Part shown: positions 1 through 9,007 of the stretch, in pieces
Position numbering within the stretch: position 1 is the first letter of the stretch
How the letters are laid out: every line of letters starts with the position of its first letter
Assembly (NCBI GenBank): GCA_964575425.1
Contig: CAZNRD010000040.1
Span: 1 to 24,220 of the forward strand
DNA from: DATEAV01 sp964575425
GTDB taxonomy: Bacteria > Chloroflexota > Anaerolineae > Anaerolineales > E44-bin32
Direction: 5' to 3'
DNA length: 24,220 bases
The notes under the pieces: model-generated
What the model was told of the DNA's origin: nothing
Seen by the model: only the letters and a program-made list of their open reading frames with translations
Databases searched by the model: none
Position numbers and translations under genes: made by a program

Positions 1-419
<419 letters not shown>

Positions 420-433
420 CCTCCGGAGACAGC

Positions 434-2356
434 ATGAGAGCTGATGCTCGGCCGTGCGTCACTCCCCGCGGTCGCCCAGGACGCGGCGAGGGTCGTCGCG
501 TGCTGCCTGCCATCACCCCGGTAGGAGAGTTGATCAAGTCGCTGTCGCGCTTTCGACGCAGCGCATTCCCTCGCGCACTTCTGGTGATCGCGGTCTTGAT
601 GGGCGGCTGCGGCCCCTCGGGCTCTCAGACGCCGACTGATGGGCAGACCTGCCCGCCAGATTGCCCCACGCCCACGCGGTTGCCGGCCTCGCCCACGGCG
701 GCGCCAAGCAGAACCCCGACCGCCTCCGCCCTGCCGCCCACCCCAACACCGTTCATTGCTGCCCAGCGCTTGCCCATCCTCGAGTACCATGACACCGGGT
801 TCAACATCTCCGGCGGTCAGGTGGCCATGACCCCCGAGTGGTTCCTTGAGCAGATGCAGTGGCTCCGGGATAACGGCTTCGTGACCCTCACCGCGGATCA
901 GCTGCTCGGCTTTCTTGACGGCAGCTACGATCCACCGCAGCGCAGCGTGGTCCTGACGTTCGACATCGGCCAGCCTCGGGCGGATGACTACCAGAACGTT
1001 GTCCTCCCCGCCCTGCGCCAGCATGGCTTCCATGCCCTCTTCTTCGTGCTGACCAATGCCATCAGTGACGATGGCGCCGAGAACACCATCTCGTGGGCCA
1101 TGCTGCGACAGTGGCGCGATGAGGGGTTGATCTCCGTGCAGTCTCACGGCGTCTATCATCCGGACTACACCCAGCTTTCCTACGGTGAGATGCTGTGGGA
1201 TGCCCGCACGTCCTACGATCTGATCCGCGCGCAGATGGGCCAGCCGCCTTTGATCTTCGCCTTTCCGTTCGATGCTGCCCCGGACGACCCTGCCCTGCTC
1301 CTGCAGCGCGCCGGATACCTGGCCGGCATGGCAGGGCACCGTAGCGACCGCAGTGCCTTGCGCCTCGATGCCGACCGCTTCGCCCTGCCCCGCTACTATC
1401 CCTACGCCGACCCAGACCGCTATCCCATTCTCGTCGGTGCGGAAGGATGGACCTTCCCGGAGATGATCCTTCAGGCGATCGCCGGGCCGGCGGAGGCCGC
1501 ACCGCCAACCGCCGGCGGCGCGACCCGCACCACGGGCGCGCCGTTTTCGTATCTCGAGCCCTACCTGAGCTACTGCCGCTTCTCGGGCGGACGAGACGGC
1601 CCAGAAATCGAAACCGCCGCCACCTTCCTCACCGACGTCAGCCGCTACGCCCAGAGCCAGCTGGCGGCCCCTGTGCGCGTCCGCCCAACCTGCGAGCGCG
1701 GCGAGCCGATCCAGCCCGACGCCATCGTCTTGCACTTCACCGGGGGAGAGTACGAGGCCTCGATCCACTCCTTCCGCAGCGACACAAACGGTTCGTCGGT
1801 CCACTACATCATCGATCGTGACGGCACGATCACGCAAATGGTCCCCGAGGTCTATGGGGCCTACCACGTGACCTGCTACGGCAGTCGCGCGGCGTGCCTG
1901 CCCGACTGCCCGATCTGTCAGGACGCCCAGGGCCGCCTGACCGAGCCGTGGCGACGCTCGATCGGAATCGAGATCGTCAACATCGGTCCCGTGCGTGGCA
2001 GCCCAGGCAGCTTCCAGGACCGCAACGGCACTCCCTTCCGGGGCTTGCTCTTCATCGACTACCTCGCGTCGCGTCGCTACCGTTACTGGGAGGACTACCC
2101 CGAACCGCAGATCGCTTCCCTGCGGGTCCTGGTGCTCGATCTGATGCAGCGCTACGGCATTCCCCTGGAGGGCGTGATCGGCCACAGCCGCATCCAGCCG
2201 GAGAAGATCGACCCCGGCCCGGCTCTCAACCTGACCTGGCGTCGCTACGGAGATCCGCCGCGCGACCCGATCTTCTCCCCCGACGCCCCGGGGCCCTTGC
2301 CGCTCCACTTCCCCCTCCCGACCCCTCCGGCTGACCCATTGGCATGGACGGACTGA
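434..2356 (+). CDS. Lipoprotein: polysaccharide deacetylase-like domain fused to N-acetylmuramoyl-L-alanine amidase (amidase_2)
   Basis: This is a 640-aa secreted protein predicted to act on peptidoglycan or another cell-surface glycan. A basic and hydrophobic segment (about residues 35-58) leads to a lipobox-like LMGGC with Cys59, followed by a Pro/Thr linker to about residue 108. Residues 113-330 resemble a NodB-type deacetylase: LPILEYH, LTFD (Asp177) and SHGVYH (His238, His242). The second Asp of the usual TFDD motif is Ile178, so this half may be inactive or altered. Residues 428-600 are an amidase_2/PGRP-like domain with likely zinc ligands His434, His584 and Asp593 and the catalytic-type Glu513 in GIEIVN. 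ATG 434 was chosen because GGAG lies 5-6 bases upstream; GTG 500 or TTG 530 would give a more compact signal peptide, so the start is uncertain. The gene follows gyrB by 14 bases. Confidence 0.82.
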   Translation: MRADARPCVTPRGRPGRGEGRRVLPAITPVGELIKSLSRFRRSAFPRALLVIAVLMGGCGPSGSQTPTDGQTCPPDCPTPTRLPASPTAAPSRTPTASALPPTPTPFIAAQRLPILEYHDTGFNISGGQVAMTPEWFLEQMQWLRDNGFVTLTADQLLGFLDGSYDPPQRSVVLTFDIGQPRADDYQNVVLPALRQHGFHALFFVLTNAISDDGAENTISWAMLRQWRDEGLISVQSHGVYHPDYTQLSYGEMLWDARTSYDLIRAQMGQPPLIFAFPFDAAPDDPALLLQRAGYLAGMAGHRSDRSALRLDADRFALPRYYPYADPDRYPILVGAEGWTFPEMILQAIAGPAEAAPPTAGGATRTTGAPFSYLEPYLSYCRFSGGRDGPEIETAATFLTDVSRYAQSQLAAPVRVRPTCERGEPIQPDAIVLHFTGGEYEASIHSFRSDTNGSSVHYIIDRDGTITQMVPEVYGAYHVTCYGSRAACLPDCPICQDAQGRLTEPWRRSIGIEIVNIGPVRGSPGSFQDRNGTPFRGLLFIDYLASRRYRYWEDYPEPQIASLRVLVLDLMQRYGIPLEGVIGHSRIQPEKIDPGPALNLTWRRYGDPPRDPIFSPDAPGPLPLHFPLPTPPADPLAWTD

Positions 2357-2463
2357 TCCCGGAGCAGCCGGTGGTTCGGAGAGATGCCATCCAATCCGGA
2401 ATGGCCGCAACCGTGGCGGGCTGCGCGTCACCTCACAGTCACCTTTCAATCGCCGCCGAACCG

Positions 2464-2492
2464 TAGCCATAGGCTCAGCGCTTTGCTACAAT
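2464..2492 (+). promoter_or_regulatory. Candidate extended -10 promoter for the Ser/Thr kinase gene
   Basis: TGCTACAAT at 2484-2492 is an extended -10 element (TGn plus TACAAT). A weak -35 match, TAGCCA (4 of 6), lies 17 bp upstream. It would start transcription near 2499 and give a leader of about 40 bases. A short GTCCC/GGGAC stem lies just after the predicted start. The call rests on motif match only. Confidence 0.5.
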
Positions 2493-2537
2493 GGGTATTG
2501 TCCCGTCTGGGGGACCGACCGCGGATCTACAGTCGAA

Positions 2538-4586
2538 ATGCCGCTGAAGCCGGGTTCCGTCCTGCACAACCGCTATCGCATCGAAGGCATCCTCGGCCAG
2601 GGTGGGATGGGGGCTGTCTACCGCGCCTCCGACATCAACCTGGGCGTGGCCGTCGCCGTCAAGGAGAACCTCTTCACCACCGAGGAGTATGCCCGCCAGT
2701 TCCGGCGCGAGGCCACCATCCTCGCCAGCCTGCGCCATCCCAACCTGCCGCGCGTCACCGACCACTTCGTCATCGAGGGCCATGGGCAGTACCTCGTCAT
2801 GGACTTCGTCGAGGGAAGCGACCTGCGGCAGCGGCTGGAGACATCGGGCCCGGTGAGTGAGCAGGAAGCCATCCCCTGGTTTCTCGACATCTGCGACGCC
2901 CTGATCTACCTCCACAACCGTACCGCCCCCATCATCCACCGCGACATCAAGCCCGGCAACATCAAGATCACCCCCGATAACCGTGCGGTCCTGGTCGACT
3001 TTGGCCTGGCGAAGTTCGCGGAAGGTCACGGTGACACCACGACCGGCGCCAAGGCCATGACCCCGGGCTTCTCGCCGCCGGAGCAGTACGGCACCGGCCG
3101 CACCGACCCCCGCACCGACATCTACTCGCTCGGCGCCACGCTGTATGCGGCGCTCACGGCCACCGTGCCCGAAGACGCGCTTGAACGCGCGATGGGGCGA
3201 ACGCAGCTCACCCCTGTGCGCAAGCGCAACCCGACCGTCACTACCAGTACGGCACGGGCGGTCGAGAAGGCTCTCTCGATACGCCCCGAGGAACGCTATC
3301 AGACGGCCAGCGAATTGGCCGCTGCCCTTGCCGCCACGATCGGAGCGAGTCGCCCCACCAAGGTGCACCCCTATCCAGCGGCGAACAATGGCATTGTCCT
3401 GAACGGGAAGGTCGCGAACGGCCAGGCTGCGCCCCAGCCATTGCCCAGATTCAGCCGCCGCCATATTGCTATCGGCCTCGGTGGCCTAGCACTCCTCTTC
3501 ATCCTGGCAGGGGCCTCCTACGCCGCACCCGAACTCAAGCGGCGCCTTGGCCGCTGGCTGATCGAGTCCCCGCCTACCGAGGTCCGCACATCCGCACCGG
3601 CCACCTCCACGCCTACAACCGGGTTTGCCGTCGTCTTCCCGACCAGCACCGTTGAGACAGAGGACACGGCCGAGCCTCCTCCCGCGCCTTCCCCCACGGC
3701 TGTCATCCCTCCCACCGCCGTTTCGACGCCCACAGGCGGGGGGTTCGGACAACTGGCGTTCGCCTCCAACCGCAGTGGTGTTCCGCAGATCTACCTCATC
3801 AACATTGACGGGACCCACACTCGCCAACTGACAAGCATGGCGGAGGGCGCCTGCCAGCCCTCATGGTCGCCAGATGGAACGCGGCTCGTGTTCACCTCAC
3901 CGTGTCCGGGCAATCGCGACCGCTATCCGGGATCTGCATTGTGGGTGGTCGACGCCGACGGGAGCGGCCTCGAAGTCCTGTCCGCAGTCCCTGGGGGCGA
4001 CTACGATCCGGCCTGGTCGCCCATGGGAGACCGCATTGCATTCACTTCCCTGCGCGACGGCTGGCCGCAGGTCTACGTGATGAAAGCGGATGGGACCGGC
4101 GCCCAGAACCTCAGCCGCAATGACTGGTGGGAGAGCCAGCCGGCTTGGTCACCGGATGGGAGCCAGATTCTGTTTGTGAGCCCTCGTCTCGGACCGGAGG
4201 CGATCTGGATGATGGGCGCAGGCGGGGAGTCGCCGAGGGCTGTCTCTCGCAGCGGCGAGCGGAGGAATTCGCACCCTGATTGGTCGATGGTCGGGCAGGT
4301 CCTGCTCTACCAGCAGTACATCGGCGGCATCCCGCGACTGGTCGTCATGCGCTACCAGGATTTCCTGGACAAGCGCTTCACAGAGACCCGCGTCTGCCAG
4401 CAGGGGCAGCGCGCCGGGCAGCCAATGGCCGAACCGCGTTGGTCCCTGGACGGCAAGTGGATTGCCGTGGAAACGTGGCCGACGGGCGAGAATCACGACA
4501 TTGCCATCCTGTCTTCGTCCTGCACCTACTACTCCGAGATTGTGACCGCGCCCGGCACGGATTTCGACCAGGCCTGGCGGCCTTGA
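2538..4586 (+). CDS. Membrane Ser/Thr protein kinase with C-terminal PD40/TolB-like beta-propeller repeats
   Basis: This 682-aa protein has a complete Hanks-type kinase domain at about residues 13-265. It shows the glycine loop GQGGMGAVY (20-28), VAVK with Lys42, HRDIKPGN with catalytic Asp136, DFG (154-156) and PPE in place of APE (180-182). A single membrane segment lies at about 309-330, followed by a Pro/Thr/Ser linker (345-400). The outer part, from about 402, holds several PD40-type blades with recurring SPDG or SPMG and W-V-M-ADG motifs. The expected topology is a cytoplasmic kinase with an external sensor or scaffold, as in PknD-like proteins. ATG 2538 lacks a clear Shine-Dalgarno sequence but gives the usual start just before the kinase domain. 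The external repeats probably bind a protein or glycan; the ligand cannot be read from the sequence. Its position after a cell-wall amidase is suggestive only. Confidence 0.92.
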   Translation: MPLKPGSVLHNRYRIEGILGQGGMGAVYRASDINLGVAVAVKENLFTTEEYARQFRREATILASLRHPNLPRVTDHFVIEGHGQYLVMDFVEGSDLRQRLETSGPVSEQEAIPWFLDICDALIYLHNRTAPIIHRDIKPGNIKITPDNRAVLVDFGLAKFAEGHGDTTTGAKAMTPGFSPPEQYGTGRTDPRTDIYSLGATLYAALTATVPEDALERAMGRTQLTPVRKRNPTVTTSTARAVEKALSIRPEERYQTASELAAALAATIGASRPTKVHPYPAANNGIVLNGKVANGQAAPQPLPRFSRRHIAIGLGGLALLFILAGASYAAPELKRRLGRWLIESPPTEVRTSAPATSTPTTGFAVVFPTSTVETEDTAEPPPAPSPTAVIPPTAVSTPTGGGFGQLAFASNRSGVPQIYLINIDGTHTRQLTSMAEGACQPSWSPDGTRLVFTSPCPGNRDRYPGSALWVVDADGSGLEVLSAVPGGDYDPAWSPMGDRIAFTSLRDGWPQVYVMKADGTGAQNLSRNDWWESQPAWSPDGSQILFVSPRLGPEAIWMMGAGGESPRAVSRSGERRNSHPDWSMVGQVLLYQQYIGGIPRLVVMRYQDFLDKRFTETRVCQQGQRAGQPMAEPRWSLDGKWIAVETWPTGENHDIAILSSSCTYYSEIVTAPGTDFDQAWRP

Positions 4587-4669
4587 TCTGGCCGTCTCCC
4601 TCATTAGAGCAGCAGGTGCGAACCCCCGCGATAAGGAAAGGTGACAGCCGCCAGGACTGACACCCTTCC

Positions 4670-4699
4670 TTGCCCATTCCAGCGTCTTCGGGCGATAAT
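4670..4699 (+). promoter_or_regulatory. Candidate sigma70-type promoter for folD
   Basis: TTGCCC at 4670-4675 and GATAAT at 4694-4699 are separated by 18 bp. The predicted transcript has a leader of about 75 bases before the folD ATG. The identical 10-mer TGCGGGCAGG occurs twice in that leader (4727-4736 and 4746-4755). Confidence 0.45.
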
Positions 4700-4726
4700 C
4701 CGGTAGTACGCACGAGCCAACCAGCC

Positions 4727-4755
4727 TGCGGGCAGGAACACGCCTTGCGGGCAGG
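4727..4755 (+). repeat. Pair of 10-bp direct repeats in the folD leader
   Basis: TGCGGGCAGG is present at 4727-4736 and again at 4746-4755, a 19-bp period close to two helical turns. The first copy also overlaps the small palindrome CCTGCGGGCAGG. It could be a regulator site or chance in GC-rich DNA. Confidence 0.3.
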
Positions 4756-4780
4756 GCTCAATATCCCTACGGAGCGGAAC

Positions 4781-5659
4781 ATGACAGCCAAGATCATCGA
4801 CGGGAAGGCGATTGCCGACGAGATGCGGGTCGAAATCCAGAAGGGCGTTGAGCAACTTGTGGCCAGCGGAGGCCCTCGCCCCGGCCTGGCCACCGTCCTG
4901 GTGGGCGAGAACCCCGCCTCCCATACCTATGTGAGGATGAAGCGCAAGGCGTGTGCCGAGCTTGGGATTGACTCCTTCCCCCATGAGCTTCCGGCCACGG
5001 TCTCCCAGGAAGAGGTCGAGGCCCTGGTGAAGGAGCTGAATGCGGATCCGAAAGTGCACGGCATCCTGGTGCAGCTACCTCTACCGGCCGGCCTCGACGA
5101 GGAGAGCATCCTCAAGGCGATCAGCATCGAGAAGGACGTCGACGGGTTCCATCCGATCAACATCGGCCGTCTGGCCCAGAAGGGCCGGGAACCGCTCTTC
5201 GTGCCATGCACGCCCGCCGGCTGCATGATCCTGCTCAAGAAGGCCGGGGCCAAACTCTCCGGCGCCAGGGCCGTGGTCTGCGGCCGCTCCAACATCGTTG
5301 GCATGCCAGCGGCGCTGCTCCTCGTCAAGGAGGACGCCACGGTCACGGTCTGCCACTCGCGCACGAAGGACCTGCCCGGCGTCTGCCGCGAGGCCGATAT
5401 CCTCATCGCTGCCATCGGCCGCGCCCAGATGATCCGCGGCGACTGGATCAAGCCCGGCGCCTACGTCATCGACGTCGGCACCAATCGCGTCGAGGACCCC
5501 ACTGCCAAGAGCGGCTATCGCCTGGTCGGCGACGTCGCCTACGAGGAGGCAGTTGAGGTCGCCGGTGCCGTCACCCCCGTGCCGGGCGGCGTCGGCCCGA
5601 TGACGATCACCCTGCTGCTCCAGAACACGTTGCGCGCCGCACAGCGCGCCGTGCCTTAG
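4781..5659 (+). CDS. folD: Bifunctional methylenetetrahydrofolate dehydrogenase / methenyltetrahydrofolate cyclohydrolase
   Basis: FolD interconverts 5,10-methylene-THF, 5,10-methenyl-THF and 10-formyl-THF in the cytoplasm, feeding purine and formyl-Met synthesis. The 292-aa product is the usual family length. It shows the catalytic Tyr50/Lys54 pair in YVRMKRK, KDVDGFHP with Asp121, the nucleotide-binding signature GRSNIVGMP (168-176) and the C-terminal PVPGGVGPMT (266-275). ATG 4781 is preceded by GGAGCGG and gives the standard N-terminus; an in-frame upstream extension to 4670 encodes nothing family-like. The gene has its own candidate promoter upstream and a strong hairpin downstream, so it is probably expressed as a single unit. 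Confidence 0.96.
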   Translation: MTAKIIDGKAIADEMRVEIQKGVEQLVASGGPRPGLATVLVGENPASHTYVRMKRKACAELGIDSFPHELPATVSQEEVEALVKELNADPKVHGILVQLPLPAGLDEESILKAISIEKDVDGFHPINIGRLAQKGREPLFVPCTPAGCMILLKKAGAKLSGARAVVCGRSNIVGMPAALLLVKEDATVTVCHSRTKDLPGVCREADILIAAIGRAQMIRGDWIKPGAYVIDVGTNRVEDPTAKSGYRLVGDVAYEEAVEVAGAVTPVPGGVGPMTITLLLQNTLRAAQRAVP

Positions 5660-5678
5660 CGGCGTCGGTGCGTTCGGC

Positions 5679-5704
5679 CCGGGGCGGTCGCAAGACCGCC
5701 CCGG
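5679..5704 (+). terminator. Strong GC hairpin after folD, probable terminator
   Basis: CCGGGGCGGTC (5679-5689) and its exact reverse complement GACCGCCCCGG (5694-5704) form an 11-bp perfect stem closed by a GCAA (GNRA-type) tetraloop. It begins 20 bases after the folD stop. There is no long U tract (CTGCTTCTC follows), so it is not a classic intrinsic terminator. Its placement between folD and the next promoter supports a transcription boundary. Confidence 0.65.
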
Positions 5705-5748
5705 CTGCTTCTCGACGAATGTCCTCCGGGGTACATGTTGTCTGACAA

Positions 5749-5777
5749 TTGACGCCGGACAGCCGCAGTGCTACACT
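5749..5777 (+). promoter_or_regulatory. Sigma70-type promoter opening the purine locus
   Basis: TTGACG (5749-5754, 5 of 6 to consensus), a 17-bp spacer and TACACT (5772-5777) form the best promoter match in the window. Transcription would begin near 5784, leaving only about 18 bases before the GTG start at 5802. The overlapping TGTTGTCTGACAATTG region is A/T-richer than its surroundings and contains a partial TTGTC/GACAA palindrome (5738-5749) that could hold an operator. Confidence 0.65.
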
Positions 5778-5801
5778 CGCCGCCAAGTTCGGGCCTGTCC
5801 C

Positions 5802-7181
5802 GTGTCCACACTCCTGGTCCGCCAAGCCCATCTTCTCGTGACCATGGACGCCCAGCGCCGGGAAATCCCCCGGGGGGGCCTCTTCGTCCGTGATGGCTGG
5901 ATCGAGGCCGTCGGCCCCACGCCGTCCTTGCCCCCGGATGCGGATGAGATCGTCGACCTCGACGGCTGCCTCGTCCTTCCTGGCCTGATCAACACCCACC
6001 ACCACCTATACCAGACGCTGACACGCGCTCTCCCTGGCGCTCAGGACGTTCCCCTCTTCGACTGGTTGAAAACTCTTTACCCGATCTGGGCGCGCATGAC
6101 GCCCGAGGACATCCGCCTCTCGACCCAGATCGGTCTGGCTGAGCTGGCTCTCTCCGGATGCACCACCGCCGGCGATCACCTCTACATCTTCCCCAATGGG
6201 GCCCGCCTTGACGACGAGATTGAGGCCGCCCGGGCCGTGGGCGTTCGCCTGCACGCTTCCCGCGGATCGATGAGCCTGGGCGAAAGCCGCGGCGGCCTTC
6301 CCCCGGACCGCGTCGTCGAGGACGAGGATGCCATCCTGCGCGACTGCCAGCGCGTGATCGAGGCCTACCATGACCCCCGGCCCGGGGCTATGGTTCGCGT
6401 CGTGCTCGCGCCGTGCTCCCCGTTTTCAGTGACGGCAGACCTGATGCGCCAGGCGGCCTCCCTGGCCCGCTCCCACGGCGTCCACCTGCACACGCATCTG
6501 GCCGAAACCCTCGATGAAGAGCGCTTCTGCCTGGAGCGCTTCGGCAAACGCCCGCTGGAGTACGTCGAAGACCTGGGGTGGGCCGGTCCGGATGTCTGGT
6601 TCGCTCACGCGATTCACATCCTGCCGCCCGAGGTCAACCGAATGGCGCTCGGCGGCATGGGAGTCGCGCACTGCCCCAGCTCGAACATGCGCCTGGCCTC
6701 CGGCATCGCGCCCGTGCGCCGTTACCTGGCTGCGGGCGTTCGCGTCGGATTGGGCGTCGACGGCTCCGCCAGCAACGACACCTCGCACATGCTGGCCGAG
6801 GCGCGCCAGGCCCTGTTGCTCTCCCGGTTGGGCGCGTCGGCCCGGCCGGATCTCGACGGGCCCGAACCGCTGCTGAGCGCGCGACAGGCGCTGGAAATGG
6901 CCACGCGCGGGGGGGCGGCAGTCCTCGGCCGCGAGGACCTTGGCTCGCTGGAGCCGGGCAAGTGCGCGGATTTCATCGCCATCCGCCTGGAACGCCTCGA
7001 ATACGCTGGCGCTCTGGAAGACCCGGTTGCGGCCGCAGTCTTCTGCGCCCCGGTCAACGTCGACTATGCCTTCGTCCACGGGAGAGCCATCGTGTCCGAC
7101 GGACGACTGCTCGCTCTGGAACTGGAGCCTCTGATTCGGGCCCACAACCGTGCGGCCCACCGTATGGCGGCGGGAGCCTGA
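5802..7181 (+). CDS. Amidohydrolase, 8-oxoguanine deaminase / TRZ-ATZ type
   Basis: This 459-aa metal-dependent amidohydrolase belongs to the group that hydrolytically deaminates purine-like rings (8-oxoguanine deaminase, guanine deaminase and related enzymes). Metal-site motifs are visible: NTHHHLYQT (His66, His68), HLHTHLAE (His228, His230, His232), FAHAIH (His269) and GVDGSASND (Asp320). The GVDGSASNDTSHML segment is characteristic of the 8-oxoguanine deaminase branch. The start is GTG 5802, about 18 bases after the predicted transcription start and without a visible Shine-Dalgarno sequence. The stop lies one base before the adenine deaminase ATG, so the two are very likely co-transcribed. 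The exact substrate (8-oxoguanine, guanine, isoguanine or another aminated ring) is inferred from family and context. Confidence 0.87.
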   Translation: MSTLLVRQAHLLVTMDAQRREIPRGGLFVRDGWIEAVGPTPSLPPDADEIVDLDGCLVLPGLINTHHHLYQTLTRALPGAQDVPLFDWLKTLYPIWARMTPEDIRLSTQIGLAELALSGCTTAGDHLYIFPNGARLDDEIEAARAVGVRLHASRGSMSLGESRGGLPPDRVVEDEDAILRDCQRVIEAYHDPRPGAMVRVVLAPCSPFSVTADLMRQAASLARSHGVHLHTHLAETLDEERFCLERFGKRPLEYVEDLGWAGPDVWFAHAIHILPPEVNRMALGGMGVAHCPSSNMRLASGIAPVRRYLAAGVRVGLGVDGSASNDTSHMLAEARQALLLSRLGASARPDLDGPEPLLSARQALEMATRGGAAVLGREDLGSLEPGKCADFIAIRLERLEYAGALEDPVAAAVFCAPVNVDYAFVHGRAIVSDGRLLALELEPLIRAHNRAAHRMAAGA

Positions 7182-7182
7182 C

Positions 7183-9003
7183 ATGGCCAAAGCCAAGAGC
7201 GCACGCAGGACCGGTGGTTCGGGGAGCGAGGTGAGCCGTGCCCTGGCGGACGTTGCCATGGGCCGCTCGCCTGCCGATCTTGTCATCCGGCGCGGGCGTT
7301 GGGTCTGTGTGCAGTCCGGCGAAATCATCCCGGACACCGACGTTGCAGTCCTGGGTGAGCGCATTGCCTACGTCGGGCCGGATGCGCGGCACACCGTCGG
7401 CGAGCGGACGCAGATCGTCGAGGCTGACGGGCGCTTCCTGGTCCCGGGCCTGCTCGACGGACACACACACGTCGAATCGGGCATGCTCACCGTGACCGAG
7501 TTCGTGAGGGGGGTTCTGCCGCATGGCACGACCGGCTTATTCATCGATCCCCATGAGATCGCCAATGTCTTCGGCCTGAGGGGCGTGCGCATGATGGTCG
7601 ACGAGGCCGCGCTGCAGCCAATTCACGTCTGGGTCCAGGTGCCGTCGTGTGTTCCCTCGGCCCCTGGCTTGGAGACGGCCGGCGCCAGCCTCGGACCGAA
7701 AGAAGTGGCGCAGGCCCTCTCGTGGTCGCGTGTCATCGGGCTGGGCGAGATGATGAACTTCCTGGGCGCAGCCAACTCTGATCCGATGGTCCATGCCGAG
7801 ATGGCCGAGGCGCGCGCCGCGGGCAAGGTCATCGGCGGGCACTACGCCTCGCCCGACCTCGGCCTGCCTTTCCACGCCTACGCTGCTGCTGGCCCGGAGG
7901 ACGATCACGAGGGCACCCGCCTCGAGGACGCCGTGGCACGCGCGCGACAGGGGATGAAGGTGATGATGCGCCAGGGATCGGGCTGGCATGACGTGGCCGC
8001 TCAGATCAAGGCGGTCACCGAACGCGGCCTGGACCCGCGTCACTTCCTGCTCGTCACCGATGACTGCCACTCGCAGACCCTTGTGTTCGAGGGCCACATG
8101 GACCGGGTGGTGCGGGTGGCGATGGCCGAGGGCGCCCCACCCATCACGGCCCTGCAAATGGCAACTCTGAATACCGCCGAGCACTTCGGGGTGGCGCGGG
8201 ATGTGGGTCAGATCGCCCCGGGTCGCTTCGCCGATGTGTTGCTCGTGCGAGACCTCGAGCGGATGGAAATCGATGCCGTGTACGCGCGCGGCCGGCTGGC
8301 AGCCGAGGCAGGCAGGGTGACGATCGACCTCCCGCGAGTTCCGTACCCCGCCGAGGTCAAGGCCTCGGTCCATCTGTCCCGCCCCCTGACGGCGGCCGAT
8401 TTCGTCCTGCGCAGCCCGGCGGATGGCCCATGCAGGGCCCATGTCATTGGCATCATCGAGAACCAGGCGCCGACGCGACACCTGGTGCTGCAGGTCCAGG
8501 CGGCCCGGGGCGGGGTGCGGGTCGAGGTCGAACGAGACCTGGCCAAGGTGGCTCTCGTCGAGCGGCATCGACACACTGGCCATGTGCAGGTTGGATTGGT
8601 GCAGGGATTCGGATTAGGGGCAGGCTGTGCCATCGGTTCGACGGTGGCCCACGATTCGCATCACATGCTCCTGGTCGGCACCGATGAGGCGGCGATGGCG
8701 CAGGCCGGCAACGAGCTGGCGCGCGTCGGCGGGGGCCAGGTTGTTGTTCGAGATGGGGCGGTCGTGGCCCGACTGGAGCTGCCGATCGCGGGCCTGATGT
8801 CGGATGAGCCGGCCGCAAGAGTGGCCGAGAAGGCTGCCGCCATTCTGGAGGCGTTCCGTCAGTGCGGCTGCCGCCTGAACAACCCCAACATGCAGCTCAG
8901 CCTGCTGGCGCTTGTCGTCATCCCGGAGCTGCGCATCTCGGACAAGGGCCTGGTGGATGTGAACCGCTTCGAGGTGATTCCGGTGCTGGAGGCTGGAGGC
9001 TGA
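7183..9003 (+). CDS. ade: Adenine deaminase
   Basis: This 606-aa enzyme converts adenine to hypoxanthine plus ammonia. Family motifs are DGHTHVESG (His94, His96, Glu98), IDPHEIANVFG (121-131), GLGEMMNF, VTDDCHS and the C-terminal Ade domain with VAHDSHH and NPNMQLSLLAL. It has about 25 residues of basic and Ser/Gly-rich sequence before the usual start of homology (PADLVI). ATG 7183 is kept because GGGAG lies just upstream and only one base separates it from the previous stop. It sits between another deaminase and a GntR regulator, which fits a purine-use operon. Confidence 0.93.
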   Translation: MAKAKSARRTGGSGSEVSRALADVAMGRSPADLVIRRGRWVCVQSGEIIPDTDVAVLGERIAYVGPDARHTVGERTQIVEADGRFLVPGLLDGHTHVESGMLTVTEFVRGVLPHGTTGLFIDPHEIANVFGLRGVRMMVDEAALQPIHVWVQVPSCVPSAPGLETAGASLGPKEVAQALSWSRVIGLGEMMNFLGAANSDPMVHAEMAEARAAGKVIGGHYASPDLGLPFHAYAAAGPEDDHEGTRLEDAVARARQGMKVMMRQGSGWHDVAAQIKAVTERGLDPRHFLLVTDDCHSQTLVFEGHMDRVVRVAMAEGAPPITALQMATLNTAEHFGVARDVGQIAPGRFADVLLVRDLERMEIDAVYARGRLAAEAGRVTIDLPRVPYPAEVKASVHLSRPLTAADFVLRSPADGPCRAHVIGIIENQAPTRHLVLQVQAARGGVRVEVERDLAKVALVERHRHTGHVQVGLVQGFGLGAGCAIGSTVAHDSHHMLLVGTDEAAMAQAGNELARVGGGQVVVRDGAVVARLELPIAGLMSDEPAARVAEKAAAILEAFRQCGCRLNNPNMQLSLLALVVIPELRISDKGLVDVNRFEVIPVLEAGG

Positions 9004-9007
9004 GGCC

